NCBI GenBank assembly: GCA_002399285.1
Contig: DHDI01000016.1
Coordinates: 5,492 to 64,916 of the forward strand
Length of the DNA: 59,425 nt
Origin: Thermoanaerobacterales bacterium UBA4880
Lineage (GTDB): Bacteria; Bacillota; Thermoanaerobacteria; Thermoanaerobacterales; UBA4877
Direction of reading: 5' to 3'
Under the pieces are notes generated by a model that saw only the letters and a list, made by a program, of their open reading frames with translations, was not told where the DNA came from and searched no databases. This document shows, piece after piece, positions 7,415 through 17,964 of the stretch (positions are counted from its first letter, which is position 1; the number at the start of each line of letters is the position of its first letter). A program made the translations under genes and the position numbers.

Positions 7415-8803
7415 CTACAAGTCATATTTTTTTATTTTATACCATAATGACTGTCTGGATATATCAAGGGCATTTGCGGTTTTTGAGATATTTTTATCAA
7501 ATTTAATATACGCGTTGCTTATTAAAGATCTTTCATAGGAATCCACCATTTGTGTAAGTGATAAAGATTGTGTATTATGGCATTCATCCCTTGAACAATT
7601 GTCTTGGAAATCAACGCTTTCTTTTATATTGACAGGTATATGGCTGACATCGATTATAGAATCATTACTTAAATAAAATGCGCCTTCAATGGCATTTTTG
7701 AGTTCTCTTACATTGCCGGGCCAAGTATAACTCAAAAAGATTTGCTTTACTTCATTCGTATAACACTTTATATCTTTTTTTAGTCTTGAATTATAATATT
7801 TTCTAAAGTATTCCATTAGAAGTTGGATATCCCCTTTTCTTTCGTACAGAGGGGGTATATCAAACTCTACCACGCTAAGCCTGTAGTATAGATCCTCTCT
7901 CAATATTCCCTTTTTAATGCAATCCTGAGGGTCTTGATTAACGGCAGAAATTATTCTGACATCGATATCTATCGATTTAGAATCCCCTACACGGCGTATC
8001 TTTTTCTCTTCAATGGCTCGTAAAATTTTAGCTTGCTCATCCAATCCCATGGAATTTATCTCATCCAGAAATAATGTCCCGCCGTTTGCCAACTCTATTA
8101 AACCTTTACTATCGCCGGCGCCCGTAAAACTTCCCTTTACGGTGCCGAACAAGATACTTTCAAGTAAATTGGAAGGGATCGCCGCGCAGTTCTGGACGAT
8201 AAAGGGAGCATTTTTTCTTCCGCTGCAATTGTGTATGGATTGTACTATAAGCTCTTTGCCGGTACCGGTCTTTCCATAAACCAAAACGTTACAATCATAA
8301 TCTTTTATTAGCTTTATATTGTCTTTGATTTTCAACATCTGTTTATCATTTGTTATTATATCATCTAATCCTGCCGTTACTTTCTTGGGAGATTTTTTTA
8401 AAATTTTATCCTGGTCTATATCTACTGCAATCGTTTTATTGGGTACTTTAGGATTTAAATACATCACTAGATCAACGACGCCTATAACGCTATTATTATT
8501 TAGGATAGGGAAGGCGGAACTTTTTGCTTGTATGGTTTGTCCTTTATAGGTAGTAAAAGACTGACTGTAATCTAAGATCGGCCGTCCCGTTTTTAATACT
8601 TTCAATATTTTACTGTCTTCCTCCGTAAGGGAAGGATACACGTCTAAGAGGCTTCTTCCAATAGCGTCCCGCTGTCTTAAAGTATTTATATTTGGGTGTG
8701 ATGTGTTGTAATAGATTATTTTACCATCCGTATCCACGATCATTATCCCATCTATAAAATTATATATTTGAAGCACCTTTTCTATATCCCTTTCAAGCAT
8801 CAT
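7415..8803 (-). CDS. PAS-containing sigma-54-dependent transcriptional activator
   Basis: About 462 residues. ATG 8803 is chosen because GAGAGGTGA lies just upstream; a GTG at 8812 overlaps that site. An N-terminal PAS-like domain (about 10-115) is followed by an AAA+ domain and a C-terminal Fis-type helix-turn-helix (ISKTANALDISRQSLWYKIKKY). Walker A reads YGKTGTGKE, Walker B LFLDEI, and the arginine-finger region REDLYYRL. The sigma-54-contact loop is GSFTGA rather than the usual GAFTGA. It faces a sigma-54 promoter with enhancer-like repeats between the two genes and should activate the divergent enzyme-permease operon. The PAS ligand is unknown. Its 3' end nearly touches the broken SIS gene. 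Confidence 0.92.
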   Translation of the reverse strand: MMLERDIEKVLQIYNFIDGIMIVDTDGKIIYYNTSHPNINTLRQRDAIGRSLLDVYPSLTEEDSKILKVLKTGRPILDYSQSFTTYKGQTIQAKSSAFPILNNNSVIGVVDLVMYLNPKVPNKTIAVDIDQDKILKKSPKKVTAGLDDIITNDKQMLKIKDNIKLIKDYDCNVLVYGKTGTGKELIVQSIHNCSGRKNAPFIVQNCAAIPSNLLESILFGTVKGSFTGAGDSKGLIELANGGTLFLDEINSMGLDEQAKILRAIEEKKIRRVGDSKSIDIDVRIISAVNQDPQDCIKKGILREDLYYRLSVVEFDIPPLYERKGDIQLLMEYFRKYYNSRLKKDIKCYTNEVKQIFLSYTWPGNVRELKNAIEGAFYLSNDSIIDVSHIPVNIKESVDFQDNCSRDECHNTQSLSLTQMVDSYERSLISNAYIKFDKNISKTANALDISRQSLWYKIKKYDL

Positions 8804-8989
8804 TAATCTCACCTCTCAATTAGATAATTGAAAGAATAATTATACTTGATTCCCGATCCTTTGGAAGAAGCCGCGAGGAAACGAATAAAACCATAACGGT
8901 TTTCTGTATTCAATAAAAGAGAAGGGCCGGGACATCCCATACTACTATAAGTTTACCAGAATAAATCTTCTTTTAAAAGGGTTAACGCT

Positions 8990-9006
8990 GTAAAAAAATT
9001 TTTCAC
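8990..9006 (+). promoter_or_regulatory. Enhancer-like repeat, copy 1
   Basis: GTAAAAAAATTTTTCAC. It is one of three similar sites upstream of the sigma-54 promoter, with the -24 element about 250 bases away. It is probably bound by the divergent activator. Confidence 0.65.
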
Positions 9007-9053
9007 ATATTGCGGAATAAAGGGATATTCGCATCAATAGAAGGCGCGACAGT

Positions 9054-9069
9054 GTAAAAAAATTTTTAC
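9054..9069 (+). promoter_or_regulatory. Enhancer-like repeat, copy 2
   Basis: GTAAAAAAATTTTTAC, with arms GTAAAAA and TTTTTAC around AA. It starts 64 bases after copy 1. This is the most symmetrical of the three sites. Confidence 0.7.
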
Positions 9070-9086
9070 TTTACCACATATATGGA

Positions 9087-9101
9087 GTAAAAAAATTTTA
9101 C
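9087..9101 (+). promoter_or_regulatory. Enhancer-like repeat, copy 3
   Basis: GTAAAAAAATTTTAC. It starts 33 bases (about three helical turns) after copy 2 and lies about 150 bases upstream of the -24 element, a normal distance for an activator acting through DNA looping. Confidence 0.65.
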
Positions 9102-9250
9102 GTTTTATTCAGCTTTATCGTAAGGTTATACTTTAATATTAAGAAGAGATCTTTATTTTGACTGAACAAAAGCCGGATAAACAGCCGGTTTCATGCGCTA
9201 ATATCAATTGACCACAAAACTTTAAATTAAGAAGAGCGATCATTTTTTAT

Positions 9251-9266
9251 TGGCATTGATCTTGCA
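9251..9266 (+). promoter_or_regulatory. Sigma-54 (-24/-12) promoter
   Basis: TGGCAT-N5-TTGCA matches the sigma-54 consensus TGGCAC-N5-TTGCA at all key positions, including the invariant GG and GC with ten bases between them. Transcription should start near 9277, about 35 bases before the ATG at 9312. Confidence 0.88.
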
Positions 9267-9311
9267 ATAGATATATGTGTAAAAAATTATTAATAATAAG
9301 GAGGATCTAGA

Positions 9312-10451
9312 ATGAAGATTACAGATGCCCATTTAACGCTGGCTGAGGTACCGCTTTCCGATCCGTTTCGCAGTACGTGGAATCCGGGAAATCCCGAAAA
9401 GAAACTATTTGTGACGCTCGTTGAGGTAGACACTGATGACGGGGTAAAGGGATACGGTGCCGCATGCGACTCGGCACAGCTCCTTTCAGGTGTTTGGGAG
9501 ACTCAGGTTAAGCCTCTCTTAATAGGAAGAGACGTTACTGAAACGGAAGCAATATCGACAGGCTTAAGCAATATCTGCCTGTATGCATATAGACCATGGG
9601 CTATTGATGTTGCCGTTTGGGATGCGCTTGGAAAATATGCAAATCTGCCTATATATAAAATGCTGGGCGGAGCGCAGGATAAGATTTTAGCTTATGCAAG
9701 CACGGGCGAATTGAAGACTCCCGAAGAGAGGATCGAGGACGCCGAGAGGTTTATTTCTGAAGGATTCAAAATGATGAAGATAAGAGTTCATCAGGATAAT
9801 GTCGAGGATGATCTTGCGGAAGTCGAACAAATTGTTAAGGCTGTCGGCAATAAGATCAAAATCGCCGTGGATGCAAATCAAGGATGGTTTTTTGTTGGAA
9901 AGAAAGCAGTTAATAAGTGGGATTATAAGACGGCTCTTTATGTTGCTAAGAGACTTGAAGAGATGGGAATCGAATGGTTAGAGGAACCTCTGTATGGTTA
10001 TGACTATGAAGGACTTGCACAGCTCAGGCAATCGGTTTCAATAAATATAGCAGGCGGAGAGCTGAACAGCCAGGTACACGAATACAAGGAATTCTTAAAA
10101 CATGGCTGCTTTGATATTTATCAAGTGGATACGGTCTTATCAGCCGGCATCCTGCAGTCCAGGAAAATCGCCGCAATGGTGGAAGCGGAAAACAAAATCT
10201 ATACTCCCCACACATGGACTCATGGAATGGGTCTTGCCGCTGCACTTCAGGTAGCAGGTTCCGTGACGAATTGCCCATTTATCGAGTACTGCTATGATCC
10301 GCCGAGATGGGATTATACTATCCGCGACTGCATGCTGACAGAGCCTCTCAAAGTGGACAAAGACGGTTATATCCATGTACCGGACGGCCCGGGACTGGGT
10401 GTTGAGATCAACCACGAATTGATCGATAAATATACGGTCCGCAAGATGTAA
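9312..10451 (+). CDS. Mandelate racemase/muconate lactonizing enzyme family protein
   Basis: 379 residues from ATG 9312, with AAGGAGG upstream. This is an enolase-superfamily enzyme: an N-terminal capping domain (about 1-125) then a (beta/alpha)7-beta barrel. Metal ligands are the Asp in VDANQGW, the Glu in LEEPL and the Glu in AGGELNS. Catalytic candidates are the KIR of MMKIRVHQD and the His of YTPHTWTHG, which is the mandelate racemase subgroup pattern. Such enzymes abstract the proton alpha to a carboxylate to racemise, epimerise or dehydrate. The substrate cannot be read from sequence. The cotranscribed APC permease suggests an amino acid or a derivative. Confidence 0.88.
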   Translation: MKITDAHLTLAEVPLSDPFRSTWNPGNPEKKLFVTLVEVDTDDGVKGYGAACDSAQLLSGVWETQVKPLLIGRDVTETEAISTGLSNICLYAYRPWAIDVAVWDALGKYANLPIYKMLGGAQDKILAYASTGELKTPEERIEDAERFISEGFKMMKIRVHQDNVEDDLAEVEQIVKAVGNKIKIAVDANQGWFFVGKKAVNKWDYKTALYVAKRLEEMGIEWLEEPLYGYDYEGLAQLRQSVSINIAGGELNSQVHEYKEFLKHGCFDIYQVDTVLSAGILQSRKIAAMVEAENKIYTPHTWTHGMGLAAALQVAGSVTNCPFIEYCYDPPRWDYTIRDCMLTEPLKVDKDGYIHVPDGPGLGVEINHELIDKYTVRKM

Positions 10452-10483
10452 AAAGTATATTAAAGGATAAGAAGGAGAAATTA

Positions 10484-10535
10484 CATAGTCAGATGCTTGC
10501 AATTTTAGTTGAAATATTGGGAGTGTCTGACTATG
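10484..10535 (+). other. Intercistronic inverted repeat
   Basis: CATAGTCAGA (10484-10493) is perfectly complementary to TCTGACTATG (10526-10535), with a 32-base loop. A short T-run follows at 10540-10544. It lies between the enzyme and permease genes and may be a partial terminator or an mRNA-stability hairpin that sets their ratio. A 17-codon frame from ATG 10493 lies inside it but has no well-placed ribosome binding site. Confidence 0.6.
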
Positions 10536-10598
10536 ACTGTTTTTAGTAACTTTATGTGTTTACCTTTCTGCAAATATGCATAAGAGGGAGTGTAAAAG

Positions 10599-11921
10599 AT
10601 GTCGGAAGAAAAATTAAAAAAATCTGTTACATTCATAGAATCACTTGCAATAATAATAGGCCTGGTAATAGGTTCGGGCATATTCATAAAACCTGCTGTC
10701 GTACTGAAAAATGCAGGGTCTCCCGGTATGGCGGTGATGACTTGGATCGTAGGAGGACTCATAACATTATGCGCCGCTCTTTCCATATCCGAGATTGCGG
10801 GCGCCATACCAAAGACAGGAGGATTCTATACTTATTTAAAGGAACTTTATGGGGATGTTTGGGGATTCTTGTATGGCTGGGTCGAGCTCGTCATTTCGTA
10901 CCCGGGGTCTACTGCGGCGCTTGCCATTGCCTTTGCGACATATGCATCGTTTTTTGTTCCGCTGACCGCAATGCAGCAAAAAGTACTTGCCATACTAATG
11001 ATAGCATTGTTTATAGGCTTAAATATACTTGCCACAAAGTATGGTTCCGTTGTACAGACCTTGGCGACCATAGGCAAGCTCATACCGATGATAGTAATTA
11101 TTGCCGTGGGTCTGATAAGTGGAACAGCCCACGATCTGGGCTTTGTCAGCACCGGCGTAGCCGCGGGAAGCGGCTTTGGAGCAGCAATATTAGGCGTGCT
11201 ATGGGCTTTTGACGGATGGATAAGCATTACCTATATGGCCGGCGAGGTTGAAGACGCAAAGAATAAGCTTCCAAAGGCGATCGTTGTCGGCGTATTAGTG
11301 GTATTAACGGTTTATACGCTGTTTAATGTGGCTATATTTAATACAATGCCGGCTGATCAGGTGGCAAATTCAGAAATGATAGCTTCTGATGTGGCGGTTA
11401 AGTTATTTGGTACCCGCGGCGCTATTATCATTAACATTGGAATACTGATCTCCGTCTTTGGAGCTTTAAATGGCAATCTGATGACGGGAGCACGTATACC
11501 ATTTGCTATGGGAGAACAAAAACAATTACCTTGCTCGGAGTGGTTCTGTAAAGTTCATCCCAAATTTGCAACTCCTGCGAACGCATTAATTACAATTGGC
11601 GTGATTTCAGTAATTTATATATTATTAGGTACATTTAATACTATAACAGACTTCATAGAATTTGTTTTGTGGATATTCTTTACATTTGGAGTTCTTGGAG
11701 TCTTTGTGCTGAGGAAAAGGGTGCCTGCAGAAAAAAGGCCGTTCAAGGTTCCGCTGTATCCAATAACGCCTATTTTGGGCATGTGCGGAGGGCTGTTCAT
11801 ATTAGTAAGCACGCTGAGGAGTTCTTTCCTACATGCCATGATAGGTATTGGACTTACTCTGCTGGGATTACCGATATATTATTATGTTGAAAGAAAGAAG
11901 AAAACAGGGGAAAAGATATAA
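10599..11921 (+). CDS. APC-superfamily amino acid permease
   Basis: 440 residues from ATG 10599, with GAGGGAG upstream. About twelve hydrophobic segments are visible. The first contains the APC signature IGLVIGSGIFIKP, the unwound TM1 substrate site, followed by SISEIAGAIPKTGGFYTYLKELYG in TM2. The middle has GVLWAFDGWISITYMAGEVEDAKNKLPKAI, typical of the LAT/serine-threonine exchanger-like branch. Placed behind the racemase-family gene and the same sigma-54 promoter, it presumably imports or exchanges that enzyme's substrate. The C-terminus is a charged tail (YVERKKKTGEKI). Confidence 0.9.
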   Translation: MSEEKLKKSVTFIESLAIIIGLVIGSGIFIKPAVVLKNAGSPGMAVMTWIVGGLITLCAALSISEIAGAIPKTGGFYTYLKELYGDVWGFLYGWVELVISYPGSTAALAIAFATYASFFVPLTAMQQKVLAILMIALFIGLNILATKYGSVVQTLATIGKLIPMIVIIAVGLISGTAHDLGFVSTGVAAGSGFGAAILGVLWAFDGWISITYMAGEVEDAKNKLPKAIVVGVLVVLTVYTLFNVAIFNTMPADQVANSEMIASDVAVKLFGTRGAIIINIGILISVFGALNGNLMTGARIPFAMGEQKQLPCSEWFCKVHPKFATPANALITIGVISVIYILLGTFNTITDFIEFVLWIFFTFGVLGVFVLRKRVPAEKRPFKVPLYPITPILGMCGGLFILVSTLRSSFLHAMIGIGLTLLGLPIYYYVERKKKTGEKI

Positions 11922-11998
11922 TACACTTTTAAAACTTATTTAAATTAATGTATCTGCATAATCGAGCATTGAAAATCAAAAATAGAAATTACTATTTA

Positions 11999-12020
11999 CC
12001 CGTCACTAAAAAATGACGGG
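11999..12020 (+). terminator. Terminator after the sigma-54 operon
   Basis: CCCGTCA (11999-12005) pairs with TGACGGG (12014-12020), followed by a T-rich but broken run. It sits between two convergent genes and may serve both. Confidence 0.7.
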
Positions 12021-12067
12021 TATTATTATACACAAGGAATCAATTTTTATAGAAATAATAACATCTA

Positions 12068-12781
12068 TTATGAGTAATCAGTTAACGTTATGACATAATT
12101 AAAGGTTTTATAATTGTTGACTTCTACAGTATATTCTACAGGAGTTATCCCCATATTAGTGTATCCTGTAGTTGTAATAATTAAAGCGGGACCGGACGTT
12201 TCATTGATTAGATGTTTGGCTTCAAATCCTTTAATGGTTTTTGCGTTAAAACTATAAATCTGCCTATCAATTTTTATGTTGTAATATTCCTTGAGTATAT
12301 CATACAAAGAGTATTCTTTTAGATTGAATTTTTCTAGTCCCGGACACAATTTTGCAGAGACATTACAATATTCAATTACCTGAGGAACATTGTCGCCATA
12401 TCGAATACGATTTATGCGGTAGACCATATCATTATCATCAAGTTGCAAAATATCTTTAACATCGTTATCAGGTTTCTGAAGTTTTATCTTTAGCAACTTG
12501 TTGGTAACTTTCATGTTGTTCATAGCCATATAATGAGTGAACGACATTATTTTCGAACCGCGGTTTATAGCAGGATTTAATACATAGTAACCTTTATTTT
12601 TAATATAATAAAGGAGTTTATGATTTTCTAGATATGCAAGTGCCCTTTTTATGGTTACTCTTGAAACACCATATTTTTTTACATACATACTTTCAGATTC
12701 TAATTTTTCACCAGGTTTATAATTATGTTCTATATCTTTTTTAATATCGTTTGCAATTTCTATGTAAATAACGTCCCGCAA
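12068..12781 (-). CDS. GntR family repressor with UTRA effector domain
   Basis: About 237 residues from TTG 12781, chosen because AAGGAG lies eight bases upstream; an ATG at 12814 would place that site inside the gene. The N-terminal winged helix contains YKPGEKLESESMYVKKYGVSRVTIKRALAYLENHKLL. The rest is a UTRA domain (MVYRINRIRYGDNVPQVIEYCNVS, and a C-terminal TNMGITPVEYTVEVNN). Members close to TreR/GmuR bind a sugar phosphate and repress PTS operons. It is divergent from the alpha-glucoside PTS genes, and matching operator-like palindromes lie on both promoters, so it very likely controls both directions. Confidence 0.9.
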   Translation of the reverse strand: MRDVIYIEIANDIKKDIEHNYKPGEKLESESMYVKKYGVSRVTIKRALAYLENHKLLYYIKNKGYYVLNPAINRGSKIMSFTHYMAMNNMKVTNKLLKIKLQKPDNDVKDILQLDDNDMVYRINRIRYGDNVPQVIEYCNVSAKLCPGLEKFNLKEYSLYDILKEYYNIKIDRQIYSFNAKTIKGFEAKHLINETSGPALIITTTGYTNMGITPVEYTVEVNNYKTFNYVITLTDYS

Positions 12782-12802
12782 GTTATCAACTCCTTGTAAA
12801 AA

Positions 12803-12812
12803 GTGTATACAC
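12803..12812. promoter_or_regulatory. Operator-like palindrome in the repressor leader
   Basis: GTGTATACAC is a perfect 10-base palindrome just downstream of the repressor's own -10, suited to autoregulation. Confidence 0.65.
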
Positions 12813-12997
12813 ATTTTCGATACTATATTATATCATTGAAACAACATTGTTGCCAACACTTCCAAATGATTTTTTAGCTTTTTCTGTATATTCTTTGTTC
12901 ATACGTTACAATACGATTATTGATATTCATCACTTGATCAACTTGTTCTATGAGATTCTATACATTTATAAATAATCGTGGCAATTTGGATTTACTA

Positions 12998-13025
12998 TTG
13001 ACATCGTTTGCATTAGTGATAAAAT
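12998..13025 (+). promoter_or_regulatory. Sigma-A promoter of the PTS operon
   Basis: TTGACA (12998-13003) and TAAAAT (13020-13025) with a 16-base spacer. The operator palindrome overlaps the end of the -10. Confidence 0.8.
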
Positions 13026-13043
13026 ATTGTGTGTACACAATAT
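13024..13043. promoter_or_regulatory. Operator palindrome on the PTS promoter
   Basis: ATATTGTG and CACAATAT arms surround TGTA, giving a core GTGTACAC close to the GTGTATACAC site at 12803. Its position over the -10 and start site predicts repression by the GntR/UTRA protein. Confidence 0.75.
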
Positions 13044-13102
13044 AAATAGTTAATACAAACTTATAAAGTTGTGTATAATAAAATACAGAAAGGAGAAAAG
13101 TC

Positions 13103-16055
<2,953 letters not shown>

Positions 16056-16124
16056 TATTGAAGGTGGAACAGAATGTTCACTGAATGTGCATAAAAAGTT
16101 AAAATGATAAGGTTATTGTAAAGG

Positions 16125-16152
16125 GAGCTGTAGCTATACGTTGCTACAGCTC
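16125..16152 (+). other. Intercistronic hairpin before the EIIA gene
   Basis: GAGCTGTAGC (16125-16134) and GCTACAGCTC (16143-16152) form a perfect 10-base stem with an 8-base loop. There is no T-run, so it is more likely an mRNA processing or stability element, or a weak pause, than a full terminator. Confidence 0.65.
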
Positions 16153-16172
16153 TAAATAGAAGGAGAGTAAAT

Positions 16173-16655
16173 ATGTTAAAATTTTTCAAACCGAGACCTA
16201 TTGAAATTTACTCGCCTCTTGACGGGGAAACCATTTCTATTAACAAAATTAACGATCAGGTTTTTTCTCAGGGAATGGTGGGTGAAGGGGTTGCTATAAT
16301 TCCTCAGTCTACAGAAATTATTTCTCCTGTTGATGGCACTGTCAGTATTATTGCTGAAACAAACCATTCAGTATGTATAGTAACAAAAGAAGGTTTGGAA
16401 TTAATAATACATTACGGATTGGATACGGTAAAATATAAAGGAAAAGGTTTTGAAATGAAGGTTAAAGTCGGTCAGAGAGTCAACAAAGGAGATGTGCTGT
16501 TTAAAGCAGATGATCAATTTTTTAAGGAGAGGAATGTTGATTTGACCTCGCCGGTGCTTGTATTAAATGGTGATGATTTTATTGTGGAAAATATAAATAC
16601 GAAAGAAAATATTAAAGCAGGCAAAGATATATTGTTTATGGTAAAAAGTAGATAG
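16173..16655 (+). CDS. PTS glucose-type EIIA component
   Basis: 160 residues from ATG 16173, with AAGGAGAG upstream. The protein is a single EIIA-Glc/Crr-like domain: IYSPLDGETISINKI near the N-terminus, NHSVCIVTKEG with His65, and LELIIHYGLDTV with His80, the likely phosphorylated residue. The 15-residue spacing of the two histidines is that of E. coli EIIA-Glc. It would receive phosphate from HPr and pass it to Cys479 of the EIICB upstream. It is the last gene of the operon, before a terminator. Confidence 0.93.
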   Translation: MLKFFKPRPIEIYSPLDGETISINKINDQVFSQGMVGEGVAIIPQSTEIISPVDGTVSIIAETNHSVCIVTKEGLELIIHYGLDTVKYKGKGFEMKVKVGQRVNKGDVLFKADDQFFKERNVDLTSPVLVLNGDDFIVENINTKENIKAGKDILFMVKSR

Positions 16656-16746
16656 CATAATTATCAATATGTTATCATAACGAATTTGTTAATAGTAAAT
16701 TTTTGTAAAATTGTTTTTCATAACAGCAAATGTTTTTGTTGGATTG

Positions 16747-16774
16747 TACCCGCCCTATGAGGCGGGTATTTTAT
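16747..16774 (+). terminator. Terminator of the PTS operon
   Basis: TACCCGCC (16747-16754) pairs with GGCGGGTA (16761-16768) around a six-base loop and is followed by a TTTTATT run. Confidence 0.82.
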
Positions 16775-16869
16775 TACGATAAATATTGACAATATTTATC
16801 AGAAATTAATTTTTTTATGGAAGATTTGTCGAAATTGGTATAAAATACTATGGAAGGGAGATGGGATAT

Positions 16870-17964
16870 TTGAAGGGTACGGTTGTATCAACATGGGTCA
16901 ATACGATGAAGGAGATCTATGGCAAGGCTGCGGTTGCAAGTGCAATGAAGGAAGTCGGCTGGGAGTCCGATAAGATAATAGGGCCGCTGGACGACATCGA
17001 CGACAATGCCGCTAAGGAGCTTGTTTCCGCCGTGGCGAGGAAGATCGGCAAGAGTGCCGATGCCGTATGGAGGGAGATAGGCAGGAATAATATTAAGACA
17101 TTTCACAAGTGGTTCCCGTCGTATTTTGAGAGGAAGAGCCTTAAGGGCTTCCTGATGATGATGGACGACGTACATAGTCAGATGACGAGACTTATAAAAG
17201 GGGCCAGGCCGCCCCGCATTTATGCCAAGGAGCTGGGGAGCGACGGCTTGGAGATAAAGTATGTGTCGCGAAGGGGCATGTACGATTATTTCCTCGGCCT
17301 TTTAGAAGGAGCGGCGGAGTTCTTCAACGAAAAGCTGGACATAAGGGAAGTGAGCAGAGGCACGGAGCCGGACGGCAGCAACGGCATGACGGTGGACATA
17401 AAATTCGCCAAGGCCGTGAATAAAACAAAGACCTACGGCCTTAACAGGGTACTGACGTTGGGTATTTTGCGGAATATACCGCTGCGCACCGGACTGTATT
17501 CCGGACTGATCACCATGGCCGCCGGGCTCATTATGGGTCTGCCCATGACGGAGTATTTGACGTTGGGAATTGTGGCGTTTGCGGTGCCGTTTGTGGTATC
17601 CCTTATTGCCAATAAGCCAATGGGGCTGCTTACGGAGGAGATAAGCAGGCTGGGAGACCTGGATATGGAGGATGATATCTCAGTCGTCACCGGGGATATG
17701 TATGAAAAGGCATTTTCCAAACTAAAGACCGCCAAAGAGAATCTGCGCCGGGAAGTCATCTTTATGAAGGGCGGCACGGACGATATGACTAACTTTACCG
17801 GTGACTTTTCAGGCGTTGCCGGCGATATGAACAGGGTGTCGGCGGAAATTTCCACGGCCGTGGAGGATGTGGCCCACGGCGCGGTATCCCAGGCGACGGA
17901 GACATCCGACGCGGTGAATATGCTGGACGACAATATAAACAGCCTTAAAGACTGCGGTGGGTAA
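16870..17964 (+). CDS. H-NOX chemoreceptor, N-terminal part (frameshifted gene)
   Basis: TTG 16870 is chosen as start because GGAAGGGAG lies nine bases upstream and the protein then begins MKGTVVSTW, as H-NOX proteins do. With this start the key residues fall at the numbers I recall for the C. tengcongensis protein: haem ligand His102, the Tyr131-Ser133-Arg135 motif, Pro115, and the distal pocket Trp9, Asn74 and Tyr140. Tyr140 is the oxygen-stabilising residue, so an O2-binding sensor is predicted. Two transmembrane segments (about 195-245) and the start of a methyl-accepting domain follow. The frame then closes at 17964, but the next frame continues the same protein. Confidence 0.9.
   Translation: MKGTVVSTWVNTMKEIYGKAAVASAMKEVGWESDKIIGPLDDIDDNAAKELVSAVARKIGKSADAVWREIGRNNIKTFHKWFPSYFERKSLKGFLMMMDDVHSQMTRLIKGARPPRIYAKELGSDGLEIKYVSRRGMYDYFLGLLEGAAEFFNEKLDIREVSRGTEPDGSNGMTVDIKFAKAVNKTKTYGLNRVLTLGILRNIPLRTGLYSGLITMAAGLIMGLPMTEYLTLGIVAFAVPFVVSLIANKPMGLLTEEISRLGDLDMEDDISVVTGDMYEKAFSKLKTAKENLRREVIFMKGGTDDMTNFTGDFSGVAGDMNRVSAEISTAVEDVAHGAVSQATETSDAVNMLDDNINSLKDCGG

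Larger units (their letters stand above)
8804..9311. promoter_or_regulatory. Regulatory intergenic region of the sigma-54 island
   Basis: This gap of about 500 bases holds no convincing gene. It contains three GTAAAAA-type repeats (8990-9101) and a -24/-12 promoter (9251-9266), listed separately. The rest is AT-rich without further structure that I could support. Confidence 0.7.
12782..13102. promoter_or_regulatory. Divergent promoter region of the alpha-glucoside PTS locus
   Basis: About 320 bases without a gene. On the minus strand a promoter for the repressor has TTGGCA (12851-12856) and TATAAT (12827-12832) with an 18-base spacer. The plus-strand promoter and the operators are listed separately. 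Confidence 0.75.

Noticed and set aside
10493..10546. 17-codon leader peptide between the racemase and permease genes
   Set aside because: The nearest GGAG is about 20 bases away and the frame lies inside the inverted repeat.
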